From Liolophura sinensis (Eukaryota > Mollusca > Polyplacophora > Chitonida > Chitonidae), in assembly GCF_032854445.1 (NCBI RefSeq), contig NC_088297.1, positions 1,462,639 through 1,526,638 of the forward strand: 64,000 nt of DNA, written 5' to 3'. A model generated the notes under the pieces. That model searched no databases, had not been told where the DNA came from, and saw only the letters and a list, made by a program, of their open reading frames with translations. A program made the translations under genes and the position numbers. Positions 54,001 to 63,780 of the stretch are shown piece by piece. The number at the start of each line of letters is the position of its first letter. Within the stretch, counting starts at the first letter, position 1.

Positions 54001-55854
54001 ACCCTGGTCTGTACTGACTTTTCTAGACATAGCTCTTGTAACAACACAGGAAGGATATAAACCCGCTATCTCGCTTTCAACTGGCTCTGTGACTGAATTC
54101 AGAGAAGGCTTATCAACCATTAAGGGATCAACAGTAACTTTATCATGTGCTAAGTCATTTCCCAACAACAAATGAATACCCTCAAAAGGTAATGAAGGCT
54201 TAATGCCTACCCTGACAGGTCCAGATATCAAATCTGATGACAAATAAATATCATGAAGGGGAACACTGACAAAGTCACTAGACTCTACACCTCTAATAAG
54301 GGCACGAACCCCAGAGTATGACTCTTCAGAAAAGGGCAGAGTATTCATCAACAACAGAGACTGAGATGCCCCAGTATCCCTCAATATCTTTATAGGGGTA
54401 GCACAAGACATGTCGCTTCTAAGCGAAACTGAACCAGAATTGATAAACGGAGCGAAGCTATCCATAGAGCATTTGGGAATCTTATCCAATCCCATGTCAG
54501 CTAACTCAGATCTGCTTTTAACTGCTGATGTAACTTCCGGCAATGTTTTGTGCATTGCAACACAAAGACCTGTGGGCTTAGACTCATTCTCAGCTTCCCG
54601 TCTCCTTTTCAACTTGTAACACTCACTCATCACGTGACCTACCCGCTTGCAAAAATTACAAGTGACCCTATTTCGAGGACTACCATTCCAATCTGAACTA
54701 CGTGAACCATGAGCTGTAGAACCATTGGAGCCTGGTGTGGAACTCTTCTGTGTAGAGCTACCTCTACCTGTTGCATGTGACTGGGTATTTCTACGTGTAA
54801 ATGAATTAAATGGCTTACCCGTGTATGTAACCTTATGTGTCAAGGAATAATCATCAGCTAAACTGGCTGCCTCTTCAAGTGTACTCGCCTTCTGCTCATC
54901 AACGAACACCTTTACATCATTATGAATACAACGCTTGAACTCTTCTACCAGCACAAGCTGACGCAAACTTTCAAAATCCTTGCCTATTTTCTTGGCTATA
55001 CACCAGCGATCAAACAACTGCTCCTTAGCTCGACCAAACTCAACGTATGTCTGATCTCTACCTTTTTCACAGTTACGAAATTTCTGGCGGTAAGCTTCAG
55101 GCACCAATTCATAACCCTTCAAAATTACCTCTTTCACATAGTCATAATTGGAAGCATTCTCTACACTTAACTGAGTGTAAATTTCCCTGGCCTTTCCAAT
55201 TAGCACACTCTGTAATAACATAGTCCAGAACTCTTTAGGCCACTTTAAACTATTTGCAATTTTCTCAAAATGCAGAAAATATTTATCCACCTCTTTTTCC
55301 TGAAAGGATGGAACTAACCGAATGTATTTGGTCACATCAAATCCTGAATCCTGTCTACCGGAAGGACCCGGTTTCTCATCTCTCTCTAATTCTAACTTTT
55401 TCATTTGAAACACCAATTCTCTTTCCCTCTCTCTTTCTTGCATTTCTCTCTCCTCTCTCTCTCTCTGCACTTCCCTCTCTCTTTCCTCTCTCTGCACTTC
55501 CCTCTCTCTTTCCTCTCTCTGCATTTTCAACTTTTCTAACTGTATCTCATGTTCCCTCTCTTTCTCTCTCTCTCTTTCCTCTTTCTCCAATCTCAACTTT
55601 AGCTCAAACTGCTTAAACTTAAGCTCAGCATCAGACTGACCCTCGAACTCATAATCAGATAATGCAGAACTATCAAACTTGCCTATCTCCACTAAATGTT
55701 TCAACAAAGTATGCTGCATATCTCTTTTCCTCCATGAAGACTTTATGGACAAACCTAAAAATGTCCCTAACTTAACCAAGTCTTCCTTCTTTAAACTCTC
55801 AAAAACATCCTGATCGGGCGCATTAACAAACTGTTTAGGATCAAAATCTCCCAT
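51085..55854 (-). CDS. Gag-pol polyprotein of Gmr1-type retrotransposon (integrase before RT)
   Basis: A single uninterrupted 1589-codon frame. Domains in order: an N-terminal helical part and a long Glu/Arg-rich coiled coil (about 80-160); a capsid-like region resembling the SCAN domain (about 175-345); and a CCHC zinc knuckle C-X2-C-X4-H-X4-C (about 398-412). The protease has DTGAS (about 490). The integrase HHCC zinc domain (733-775) and the catalytic D-D-E follow (about 803, 864, 900; second Asp to Glu spaced by exactly 35). Next are reverse transcriptase with YIDD (about 1322) and RNase H to the end (about 1460-1588; VDASD, TIEKE, YTDHN). Integrase upstream of RT is the Ty1/copia order, but the sequences are of Ty3/gypsy type, as in Gmr1 elements. 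No gag/pol frameshift or stop separates the parts, so gag and pol are made as one chain unless recoded or cleaved. All catalytic residues are present, suggesting a potentially active copy. Confidence 0.95.
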   Translation of the reverse strand: MGDFDPKQFVNAPDQDVFESLKKEDLVKLGTFLGLSIKSSWRKRDMQHTLLKHLVEIGKFDSSALSDYEFEGQSDAELKFKQFELKLRLEKEEREREKEREHEIQLEKLKMQREEREREVQREEREREVQREREEREMQERERERELVFQMKKLELERDEKPGPSGRQDSGFDVTKYIRLVPSFQEKEVDKYFLHFEKIANSLKWPKEFWTMLLQSVLIGKAREIYTQLSVENASNYDYVKEVILKGYELVPEAYRQKFRNCEKGRDQTYVEFGRAKEQLFDRWCIAKKIGKDFESLRQLVLVEEFKRCIHNDVKVFVDEQKASTLEEAASLADDYSLTHKVTYTGKPFNSFTRRNTQSHATGRGSSTQKSSTPGSNGSTAHGSRSSDWNGSPRNRVTCNFCKRVGHVMSECYKLKRRREAENESKPTGLCVAMHKTLPEVTSAVKSRSELADMGLDKIPKCSMDSFAPFINSGSVSLRSDMSCATPIKILRDTGASQSLLLMNTLPFSEESYSGVRALIRGVESSDFVSVPLHDIYLSSDLISGPVRVGIKPSLPFEGIHLLLGNDLAHDKVTVDPLMVDKPSLNSVTEPVESEIAGLYPSCVVTRAMSRKVSTDQGSIVDLSETFLNKMLDGDSSKLDSQQEVDTNFVSGDQPFCRTELIAEQHSDPSISCLFNDAAKDGESLPDPCYYYVKSGILMRQWRPPDVSLEDEWAIKHQVVVPKPYRKDILTIAHETPLAGHLGVNKTYHKILSHFYWPGIRKDVTEFCRSCHACQLVGKPNQTIPKAALRPIPAIGEPFSRILIDCVGPLPKTKSGNQYMLTIMCTSTRFPEAIPLRNITAKTVIKALVKFFTMFGLPKSVQSDQGSNFMSGVFQQVMHELGISQYKSSAYHPQSQGALERFHQTLKSMIRTYCFETGEDWDEGVPLLMFAVRESVQESLRFSPFELVFGHTVRGPLQLFKEKFVSGDSDNVNLLQYVSSFRTKLNRVCELARENLTASQKSMKTKYDKETVRRRFEVGQNVLALLPVSGKPLEARYFGPYVVDKRLSDLNYIIFTPDRRKSGQLCHINMLKPYVDRDSTDLNVVHPSGVVTSNLCPDSAVRDDQDFDLRFRSAKLQNSSILEDIDSVLGHLEYQQRQQLKDLVHRYEHLFPDVPTRTESIYHDVEVGDSKPIKQHPYRLNPAKTEYLRKEVQYLLENDLVEPSNSNWSSPCILVPKPEGTYRMCTDYRKVNAVTKADNFPIPRIDDCIDAVGKSNVVSKFDLLKGFWQVPLTQRAREVPAFATPDGLYQYKVMPFGMKNSPATFQRLVNNVTSGLKGCHVYIDDVIIFSDTWEEHLNIMEALFARLSQANLTVNLAKCEFGCAFVTYLGHVVGQGQVKPVNSKISAISCFPVPSCKRELKRFLGMAGYYRKFCRNFSFVSEPLTQLLKKGAKFLWSIECQRSFDRLKAMLSSGPILVAPDFNLPFKLAVDASDISAGAVLLQENETDHVDHPVWFFSRKFDKCQRNYSTIEKECLSLILALQHFEVYVTSSSYPIVVYTDHNPLTFLHKLKGKNRRLLRWNLLLQEFNLEIRHIKGKDNVIADCLSRV

Positions 55855-55959
55855 TGTAAATATTTAGCCACTGAATCATTCACCGTTAAAATTAAGCAAT
55901 CGCTTCTCACTTGTGTTTAACTTCAAATCTCCGGTGCAAAACAAAAGGGAAACAATCAG

Positions 55960-55977
55960 TTCCCGGACAAGCCCCCA
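55960..55977 (-). other. Primer-binding site
   Basis: Five bases inside the 5' LTR, the minus strand reads TGGGGGCTTGTCCGGGAA. It begins with the TGG expected for a tRNA CCA end and resembles the proline-tRNA primer site known from mammalian C-type retroviruses. The tRNA assignment is from memory. Confidence 0.72.
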
Positions 55978-55982
55978 ATTTC

Positions 55983-56970
55983 TGTTACGGTATTGAAAAC
56001 AGCAACAGAAAACAGACTCAGTGACTCAATATTACAATGTAAACAATGCTTTATATATATATAAAATGAGACGTACAGTTTTACAGACAGTTCAACAACA
56101 ACAACAACATACACATCAGTATTACCGGTCTTTAAAAGTTTCCAGTTCACCTTTGCATCCCAAGGAATGTATTCCAGGAAATCCAACGTAAAGACCACGG
56201 GATAAACACACAATTCACAAATTGTCCTAGACAGGTACTTCGCCAGGTTAGCGAACACGAACACAGTACACAGGTTACACAGAACTGGAACAGTCAAGCC
56301 TTTGAATGACGTCACACCCGCAGAGCACAGCACAGGGTAAATACAGGCATGGAGGTATAATCCACTTTAGAACAGTCACCGCTCCCGCAGAAACTCACAA
56401 ACGAGCCGTTCAGAGACGTAGAGTAATGTCACCTTGTGGCAGAACGAACGTCCTTTGCAAAACTGAAAACTTCAGTTTAGAGTCCTTGACGACCTTGACG
56501 GTCAGGTGAGGTCAGCGTGTTAAACAAATTACACAGTCAACACTGTATAATCATAATAAAGATCCGAACACCAATAAACGTGACTTCCGCAGAAATTCAC
56601 ATAAACCAGACATCAGTACTACTGTGGTACACAAACGGTGCCGGCATAAAAAACTGTCCTCCCAAATGAAACTGGCATCACCAGCTCATATAAATATAAT
56701 GGACTCGATACGAGAGCGTCGCACACTCTCCTGGCTCCCAGTGGATGCACAGAAAACACGGCTTATATACGGTCCAGGTGGATTCAACTATTCTTAGACA
56801 CAGAATTAACAGCCAATGAACATCCAGTTAAATAAACAGAGCATTGAACAAGGTGCTTTCGGCCAGGTTCGCGCTGTACATATATAACAGGGCCTGTTAT
56901 GCTTATAACATATAACACAAAGGTCCGCAGACTAACAGTACATGAAAACGTTAAATAGTCATACATAACA
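55983..56970 (-). repeat. 5' LTR (988 bp)
   Basis: Its termini are TGTTA and TAACA. It carries a TATA box (TATATAA on the minus strand, 56763-56769) with about 200 bases upstream. Its right end is fixed by the paralog at 8761, and its left end by the adjacent primer-binding site. The termini match those of the solo LTR at 19486, though the interiors differ. Confidence 0.9.
56763..56769 (-). promoter_or_regulatory. LTR TATA box
   Basis: Minus strand CCGTATATAAGCCGTG: a strong TATA motif within the 5' LTR. It defines U3, with the transcript start expected 25-30 bases to the left. Confidence 0.65.
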
Positions 56971-57585
56971 CTAATAAAGCAACTGATTCTCTCTTTAGGA
57001 ACAGATTTTAACCACATTCCCGTGTCTTGTAGAGTTGGCGCTGATTTCCAAATTATCAGTCTTGCAAATCAGAACCTGGGTTAAATAAAAATAATGACAG
57101 TGCCTCAAAGGGATGTAAGTTTTTCGATAATAGGAAAGATATATATACCTTGAAATAATTTGGCGCCATGGTGGTAGATAAACGTTCTTCTCATTTGCTG
57201 GAGGTAATACGGCGTTCAGCCCGACGATGGTCTCCATTCAAATACGTTACAAAATGTTACTTTTGGCTCATGTTTTGTGAATCAGATCTTGAATGGTTAT
57301 CGTCTGTAGGAAATTTGGTGTTGGTACATTCTGATTGGGTGGGATGTCATGCCTGCAGGTGTCAACATAATGTTTCATGCCAACATCGTTATATTAACTC
57401 CGGCATTCTGACTGGCACGCACCTAGATGTGCTGTCGTAATATGCCCGAAATATGCTGTTAAAAGTGAACTTCAATGTTAACACTAAGCAATCAGTTTGC
57501 AATACATTACCTACATGTAGTTACTATAACATTCATAAGTATCAAACATCAGCGCCATTCATAACGTCTCCATAACACAGCCTAT
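56971..57585. repeat. Segmental duplicate of 8761-9355
   Basis: Begins CTAATAAAGCAACTGATTCT immediately after the LTR and follows the 8761 copy for about 600 bases, with one extra ~20-base piece near 57115-57135. It then ends at a SINE instead of continuing like 9355 onwards. Confidence 0.86.
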
Positions 57586-57830
57586 TTTTACGCCGTCCTC
57601 AAAAATATTTTACTTATACGACGGCGTCCAGCATTATGGTGGGAGGAAACCGGGCAAAGCCCGGTGGAATCCCACGACCATCCGCAGGTTGCTGGAAGAC
57701 CTTCCCACATACGGCCGGAGAGGAAGCCAGCATGAGCTGGACTTAAACTCACAGCGACCGCATTGATGAGAGGCTCCTGGATCATTACGCTGCCTTAGCG
57801 CGCTAACCAACTGAGCCACGGAGGCCCCCC
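57585..57830 (-). mobile_element. SINE, minus strand, lacking the A-rich tail
   Basis: The head is complete (reverse complement of A box CAACTGAGCCACGGAGG, B box GGACTTAAACTCACAG). At the other end the copy starts at TTTTTACGCCGTCC, with no TTTATTT tail. It sits exactly between two pieces that are 1.8 kb apart in the paralogous region (9355 and 11141), so a deletion joined here. Confidence 0.9.
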
Positions 57831-58250
57831 AAGGTTTGATCACAGGTCTCAACGAGCCGGGCGCTATAGCCACTAGGCCACTAAAGCGGTCCGGACATTT
57901 GTATGCAACTCCCATTGTACACATTCAAAAGGACGCAAATTATTACCGTATTCCATGGCTGATTTATTCCAAAACACAAAAAGCTATTGTGCAAAAAGTA
58001 ATCGCTATATTTTTCAATGACCCTTTCCATTATGTTAACTGAATATTCAGTGTAAATCATATTGATCTGTCCTACTGATTGGTGCTTTTACTGCAGCTGT
58101 ATACTACAAGTAAATCTGTCAACTAATTGGTCAACCACAAATGCAAGCGAATACTCAAAGACAACCCGACTAATTTCGTCTACTTTAATGTGAGTGCAAC
58201 GCAATATTCAAATGAGGCAGACTAGATTGGTCTAGTAATTGATACCACTA

Positions 58251-58838
58251 CTACAAGTGAGTACTTGTCGTCGATATCATTTCATTGATTTTGTCGTCGC
58301 CTTGGGGATACAAAAACGAATAATCATGCCCTGGCTCATGTCTTGAGTTGAACACTTGTAGCGCATGCTGGAATTCCTCCCGAGAGATGTAGTTGTCGTT
58401 GATGAAATCCATCATGGCGAATGAACTGTGGATGAAGTCCACATTTGTTATTCCGTGCATCTCGTAGTATTCTCGCCACTCCGCCAGACTAATAGTGCCA
58501 TCTTTGTCTTTATCCATAACATCAAAGAACGCAGACGCAGAAACTGGAACAAACTCATTGAAGTACCAATCCTGTTGGCTGACAATGGTTTGACCTTTAA
58601 CCCAATCCTCCTGACTCAGTGACGCCTCGTCTTTGGGTCTGCCCAGGGCCTCGAGCACGGCGTCCCAGTGCTTTTTGTAAGGTCGTGCTATTGTAAAGGC
58701 TTCTTCCACGTGTCCAGCTCGCAAGAGTTGACATGGGTATTCCATGAATTCTTGACAAGTTGCCACCCCGCTACCACTAAAGTTTAGGAACTTGAAAATC
58801 GTCGTCCACTTTTTGTGTATGTACTGCTCCAGATCCAT
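58251..58838 (-). CDS. EF-hand protein, sarcoplasmic calcium-binding-like, copy F
   Basis: A 195-residue near-twin of copy B, with the same start after a CTCAG acceptor and the same C-terminal extension. EF-hand 3 (DKDKDGTISLAE, residues 109-120) is canonical. In EF-hand 4 the loop has changed from DSNNDNYISREE in B to DFINDNYISREE. This puts Ile at calcium-binding position 3, on top of the Asn already replacing Gly at 6, so site 4 is probably dead. Few other residues differ (for example Gln for Lys at position 5 and Glu for Asp near residue 45). As in B, the frame is open upstream into Ser/Arg/Cys low complexity. The start chosen is the exon start shared by all paralogs. Confidence 0.87.
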   Translation of the reverse strand: MDLEQYIHKKWTTIFKFLNFSGSGVATCQEFMEYPCQLLRAGHVEEAFTIARPYKKHWDAVLEALGRPKDEASLSQEDWVKGQTIVSQQDWYFNEFVPVSASAFFDVMDKDKDGTISLAEWREYYEMHGITNVDFIHSSFAMMDFINDNYISREEFQHALQVFNSRHEPGHDYSFLYPQGDDKINEMISTTSTHL

Positions 58839-58879
58839 CTGAGAACGCAATGAGAAATGTATTAAATGAAGTGAATAAT

Positions 58880-60440
58880 TAGGACAACAATTACTACTGC
58901 CACTAATATTACCACTGCGACAGATACCACTACTACTACTGCGACAACTACCACTGCTACTACTGCGGCAGGTACCAGCGCTCCTACTTAAACAGGTGCC
59001 AGTATTACTACCGGGACAGGTAACAGAACCACTATTGCGAAGTACAGATACCACTACTACTACTGCGACAGGTACACCACTACTATTACTGCGACAGGTA
59101 CACCACTACTACTACTACGACAGGTATCACTACTGTCACTACTGCGGCGTACAGGTACCACTAATACTACTTAGACGTACATGTAACACTACTACTAATG
59201 CGATAGGTATCACTGCTACTACGGCGGCGTACAGACACCACTACTACTACTGTAACAGGTATAACAACTACTACTAAGACAGCTTCTACTGCTACTACTG
59301 CAACGCACGGTACCACTACAACTACTGCAACAGATACCATTCTACTACTGCGAGTACAGGTACCACTACTACTAATGCGGCAGGTATCACTGCTACTACT
59401 GCAACATACAGGTACCACTACTACTACTGCGACAGGTATCACCACTACTGGGACAGGTACCACTGCTACTACTACTGCAACAATACCACTACTACTACTG
59501 CGACAGGTATCACTACTACTACTGCGACAGGTATCACTACTACTACTGCGACAGGTATCACTACTACTACTGCGACAGGTATCACTACTACAACTCGACG
59601 TACATGTACCACTGCTACCACTGCGACGTACATGTACCACTACTACTACTGCGACAATACCACTACTACTACTGCGACAGGTATCATTATTACTACTGCG
59701 ACGTACAGGTTCCACTACTAATACTGCGACATGTACCAATGTTACTACTGGGACAGGTACCACTGCTACTTCTGCGAAGTACAGGTACCACTAGTATTCC
59801 TGCTGCATGTATCACTGACACTAATGCGGCCTGCAAGTACCAGTAGTACCTCTGCCACAGATGCCAGTACTGCTTCTGCGACAGATACCACTACTATTAC
59901 TGCGACGGGTATCATTACTACTACTGCGACGTACAAGTATCACTACTACTACTGCGACAGATGCCGCTACTACTATTGCGACATATACGTACCATTACTA
60001 CTGTTACTACTACTATACTATCACTACTACCACTACTACCACTACTACATCTCCTGTACCTACTGCTACTAGCACTGTTTCTACCGTTACTACCAGTTCT
60101 ACTACTATTACCATCACTTCCACTACAACTACGGCTGCTACAGCCGTTCCTACTATTGCTACTAATATCACTACTACTGTTGCTACTGCTACTTCTAATA
60201 TCACTACAGTTATTACTATTACTGCTACTACCATTACAACTACAACAGCTACTAGTACAAGTGTTACTTCTGCTTCTACTGTTACTTCTACTGCATCTAC
60301 TGCTACTACAACTGTTACTGCTTCAATCACTGTCACTACTCCTCTTCTGGTACTACTACTTCTACTGCTACTACTCCTACACATGCTACAACTGCAACTG
60401 CTACTTTGTTATTACATGTACTGCTATTACTGCTACTAGC
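58880..60440. repeat. ACT-rich minisatellite upstream of EF-hand F
   Basis: Paralog of 12180-13440, longer by about 300 bases because of additional phrases at 59690-59900 (for example GCTTCTGCGACAGATACCAC). It has the same 24-base core array (about 59500-59580). All frames are open for long stretches; none is a credible gene. Confidence 0.92.
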
Positions 60441-60449
60441 ACTAGTTTT

Positions 60450-61620
60450 GTTGAAATTTTGACCCTGTCGAGGAAAAGAGTTACGAGAGCATTATGAATT
60501 TGAAAAAAAATATTCTTCCTAGTAAGGACGCCTAACACTTGAATGTGTAGAGCTTGTCTTGTTACGCGTCGCTGACTAAATGTACATTCGATTGTGAGTA
60601 TCACTGATTTTAGAGAGAGCTGATTATAGGCGACAGGGTTAAAAGAAACGGACTATGATGCAATCTACATCACGATTTTCTTGTGACACATTTTCGATAG
60701 TGAACATAAAGGAAATAAACAAACCTCAAAATAAACATGAAATTGTCCAGACCAGAAATATAGATGTGATATACCGCCAGGGTAGGTAACACTAAATTCA
60801 TACACCTCCTGTACCTGGGACGTTTTGACCATGCGCAAATAGTCACTGTTCGGTGATGCATGGTTGACTGTTCAGCCACTTAATAAAGGTCACAACATTT
60901 GCTATTTTTAGAATTGCCACAGGTGAGAATTTATTGAGATTTATTGGTTTGGTTCAAAATTAAAAACTCTACCCACCCCTATCCCACAGCAAGACTAAGA
61001 AAGAAAATGATAAGCCGAACCTCAGACGAAAAAACCGAGATTTAATTATAAAGAGCCAACCTCTTTTTATTGGCCTGATTTCTTAAAGAGAAAAAAGGGC
61101 GCTATGGACCGAAAGTCTTAAAGAGCTATATTTGAAAGTGAATAACTTCTCCCCCCCACCCCCCAAAACACAGAAATCCACAAAACAACTTCTGATATTG
61201 AGCAATCGTCTTGTGAAGGTTTTTTTTATGGATGAAAACGATTTAAAAAAAAAACAAACCAAAAAAACAAAAGCAAACAACAAGTAACAAGTAAAGAAGC
61301 AAACAAACAACTATTTCTTCACTGTCAAAATCATTATGTAATTTAATAGCAAGAACTACCTGCATCTTTGTCAGAAACACATTTCAGTGTAAACTTTAAA
61401 GCTGTAAATATTTTCTCACATATATGAAGCTGTAAATTTGTAATATTTGATGTATAAAACATATTACACCTGGTGGACCTTGATCTATGTCATTTAGCCA
61501 TATATGTGTATTACATTTAAACTTACTCAAATTTACAACCAATTTAGACAGTGCCGACGTATACGTACTATATATTGCTCTGATGACGGATCTTTCATAA
61601 ATTCCCATCAACGTTTTCGG
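60450..61620. other. No recognisable gene; paralog of 13440-14650
   Basis: Duplicated non-coding sequence, including the C-run at 61151-61164, which is interrupted by one A compared with copy 1. Confidence 0.5.
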
Positions 61621-61621
61621 T

Positions 61622-61775
61622 GCTCAGCTCATGCTGACCTCCCTTCTCACCGTATGTGGGAAGATCTTCGAGAGACCTGTAGGTGGACCCTCCCTAGTTT
61701 CCTCTCACTCAGACAGTGGCAGTCGTCATACAAGAGAAATAATCCGAAGCATGAACTACAAATTAAGTCAAAAAA
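61622..61775 (+). mobile_element. Old, divergent SINE remnant
   Basis: Copy-2 counterpart of 14656-14800, with boxes GCTCATGCTGACCTCC and GTATGTGGGAAGATCTTC. Confidence 0.58.
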
Positions 61776-62136
61776 TATCACACTGTCCTTATCTGACCGG
61801 TTATAAGCTAAAAAATTAGGAGTCATTTTTAACATGTTGAATAGGCCACTCTCTTCACTCCTCTGCAGGCTAGAGCAATAAATGTAGTTCCAGACAATAC
61901 TCGCGTTACAAATTTCTAATGGACGTCAATGTTTCCTTGCTGCTTCCCTGCACATTTTAGAAAATCATCACACACGTTTTATTTAGAAATTTTTTTTATC
62001 ATTCTGGTTTCACAGGCACATTGATATACAATTTTCTTCTTTCTATCATACTAGACAGAAAAATTTGGTTCCTTACTTTTATTTCATTTAAATTATTTAA
62101 CTAATTTAACGTTGTCATTGTTTATTCCACCCTCAT

Positions 62137-62329
62137 TTTTATTTTTTTATTTATTTGATTGGTGTTTTATGCCGTGCTCAACAATATTGGACTGATATGA
62201 TGGCTGCCAGCATTGTACTGGGGAAACCCAAGGCCATCCGAATGTTGCTGGAAGTACGACCAGAAAGGCAGCCAGCATGAGCTGGACTTGAACTCACAGC
62301 AACCGCATTGGTAAGAGACTTCTGGGTCC
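62137..62329 (-). mobile_element. SINE, minus strand, 5'-truncated
   Basis: Copy-2 counterpart of 15172-15364, with the same truncation point. Confidence 0.88.
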
Positions 62330-62949
62330 CCCCATTTTTAACTCCTGTTATTCTTGTCCCGTGGGCCTTTTCTCTCCAAGGAGTCTTGACCATAGCCCAG
62401 AACCTGTACTCTTGTCCTATAACATATGGTCTAATACTGTTTAACCCCATTGCTCAAATTGCTGCTTTTTCTTCGGCTCAGACATTTGGAGGCCAAAGGC
62501 GCTAAATTTAACATTACGAGATCCTATGGAGAGCGCTGTGGAGTGCTAGGAGAGTGCGTCTCATTTACACATGTACAGCGAGGGAATCCCCTCTAGATTC
62601 GATACATGTAAATGATATGTAGGCCTACGTGAGGAAGATGAGCAACACAGCCATGCAAGCTTCAAGAAATGCAACTGAGACAGTTTATCTTTTTCAGGTG
62701 GGGAATAGTTTCGAGTGATTTCCCGTGTCCCTTTCGCCAGAAGAGCAATGTCATAGTTTCAAACAATCTAGGCCTTACATGGGAAGGTCAGCCAGGAAGA
62801 TGTGATCAAATCACTAAAAAAAAAATAAATAAATCAAACATTCCGTTTGTTTATCCCCCATATAACCAAAATGAACTTGTTTACTGTGTTAATGCACGAC
62901 TAACCTGTTCTGGTTTTAAGGACAAACGTTAAGTCACGGTTGAATGAAA

Positions 62950-63078
62950 CCCGTGGGTTTCGCTCGGGTTTCTCCCGGTTTCCTTCCACCATAATGCTGG
63001 CCGACAACGTATAAGTGAAATATTCTTGAGTACGGAGTAAAACACCAATCAATTAAGTAAATAAATAAATAAATAAAA
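62950..63078 (+). mobile_element. SINE 3' half
   Basis: Copy-2 counterpart of 15982-16110, ending in an AAATA tail. Confidence 0.85.
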
Positions 63079-63129
63079 CAATCCTTCATTTTATTCCACT
63101 TGTAAACAAGAAAACCTAAATTCTTACTG

Positions 63130-63780
63130 TGTTAAAGTACAACTGAACTGCTTTTGCCTTAAGGACAAACGTTAGGTCACGAGTGAATGAGTTTGAAAAT
63201 GATGATAGCTATGGCTGTACGGTGTATGACCAAGTCAGTGGTGGGTTCCCCCATAGCGGTGATCCATACATAGTTTACCTCTTTATGAAAACGCGCCTGA
63301 CATGATTTAATGCGAGATTTGCCAACAGGTAAAAAGAAAGCTACTTTAAAAGCAATGGCGGCGATATGTACTTTACCCTACATGTTTAATATCTGCACCA
63401 TCTTTACCATTGGATTTCCGTGGTCGAATCCAACTTACCCTGTTTCACCTGTGGCATTAGATATCTCCAATTACCTTTCACTTCTGTGTGATTTGTTTTT
63501 CATTAAATTAAATGCCTTGAAGTCTTCGAAGTCCAAGGTGTATAATATGAAACACATTGTCAGTTACGTCACATACAAACCTTAGTATTTATTGGTGAAA
63601 TAGCGTGTTTATTTTCATGAGTACATATCACACTAGCAAATGCCATAAGAAAACCTTCCACTTCACAGCTGAATATTCAGGGAGAATCTGAACTACCTAC
63701 TCAGTAGAATGAAATGCTCTTATCTGAAGTTTCAAAGTGAATTCTATATAAATCGTTTTCTGAATAATGACGTAGTAAAT
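63130..63780. repeat. Block-boundary segment S1, fourth copy
   Basis: Closest to 16165-16830. It is followed by the first CTACACAATATAGTGACATG units at 63810 onwards, as before EF-hand C. Confidence 0.88.

Larger units (their letters stand above)
50904..56970 (-). mobile_element. Gmr1-type Ty3/gypsy LTR retrotransposon, 3' LTR truncated
   Basis: On the minus strand the order is as follows. A 5' LTR (56970 down to 55983, TGTTATG...CGTAACA) is followed by a primer-binding site (about 55977-55960) and one gag-pol ORF (55854-51085). Then come a polypurine tract (GAAGGGTGGGGG read on the minus strand, ending at 50972) and the first 68 bases of the 3' LTR (50971-50904). Those 68 bases are identical in both LTRs, so the insertion is recent. 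The remaining ~920 bases of the 3' LTR have been displaced by the LINE. The element sits at a position whose empty paralog is the junction 8760/8761. Confidence 0.93.

Noticed and set aside
55254-55616. Leu/Ser/Pro-rich plus frame of 120 codons
   Set aside because: Antisense of the Glu/Arg-rich coiled coil of gag.
59167-59763. Cys/Ser/Arg-rich minus frame resembling a secreted cysteine-rich protein
   Set aside because: The cysteines come from the TGC of the GTAGTAGTAGTG-type repeat; spacing simply follows the repeat period.
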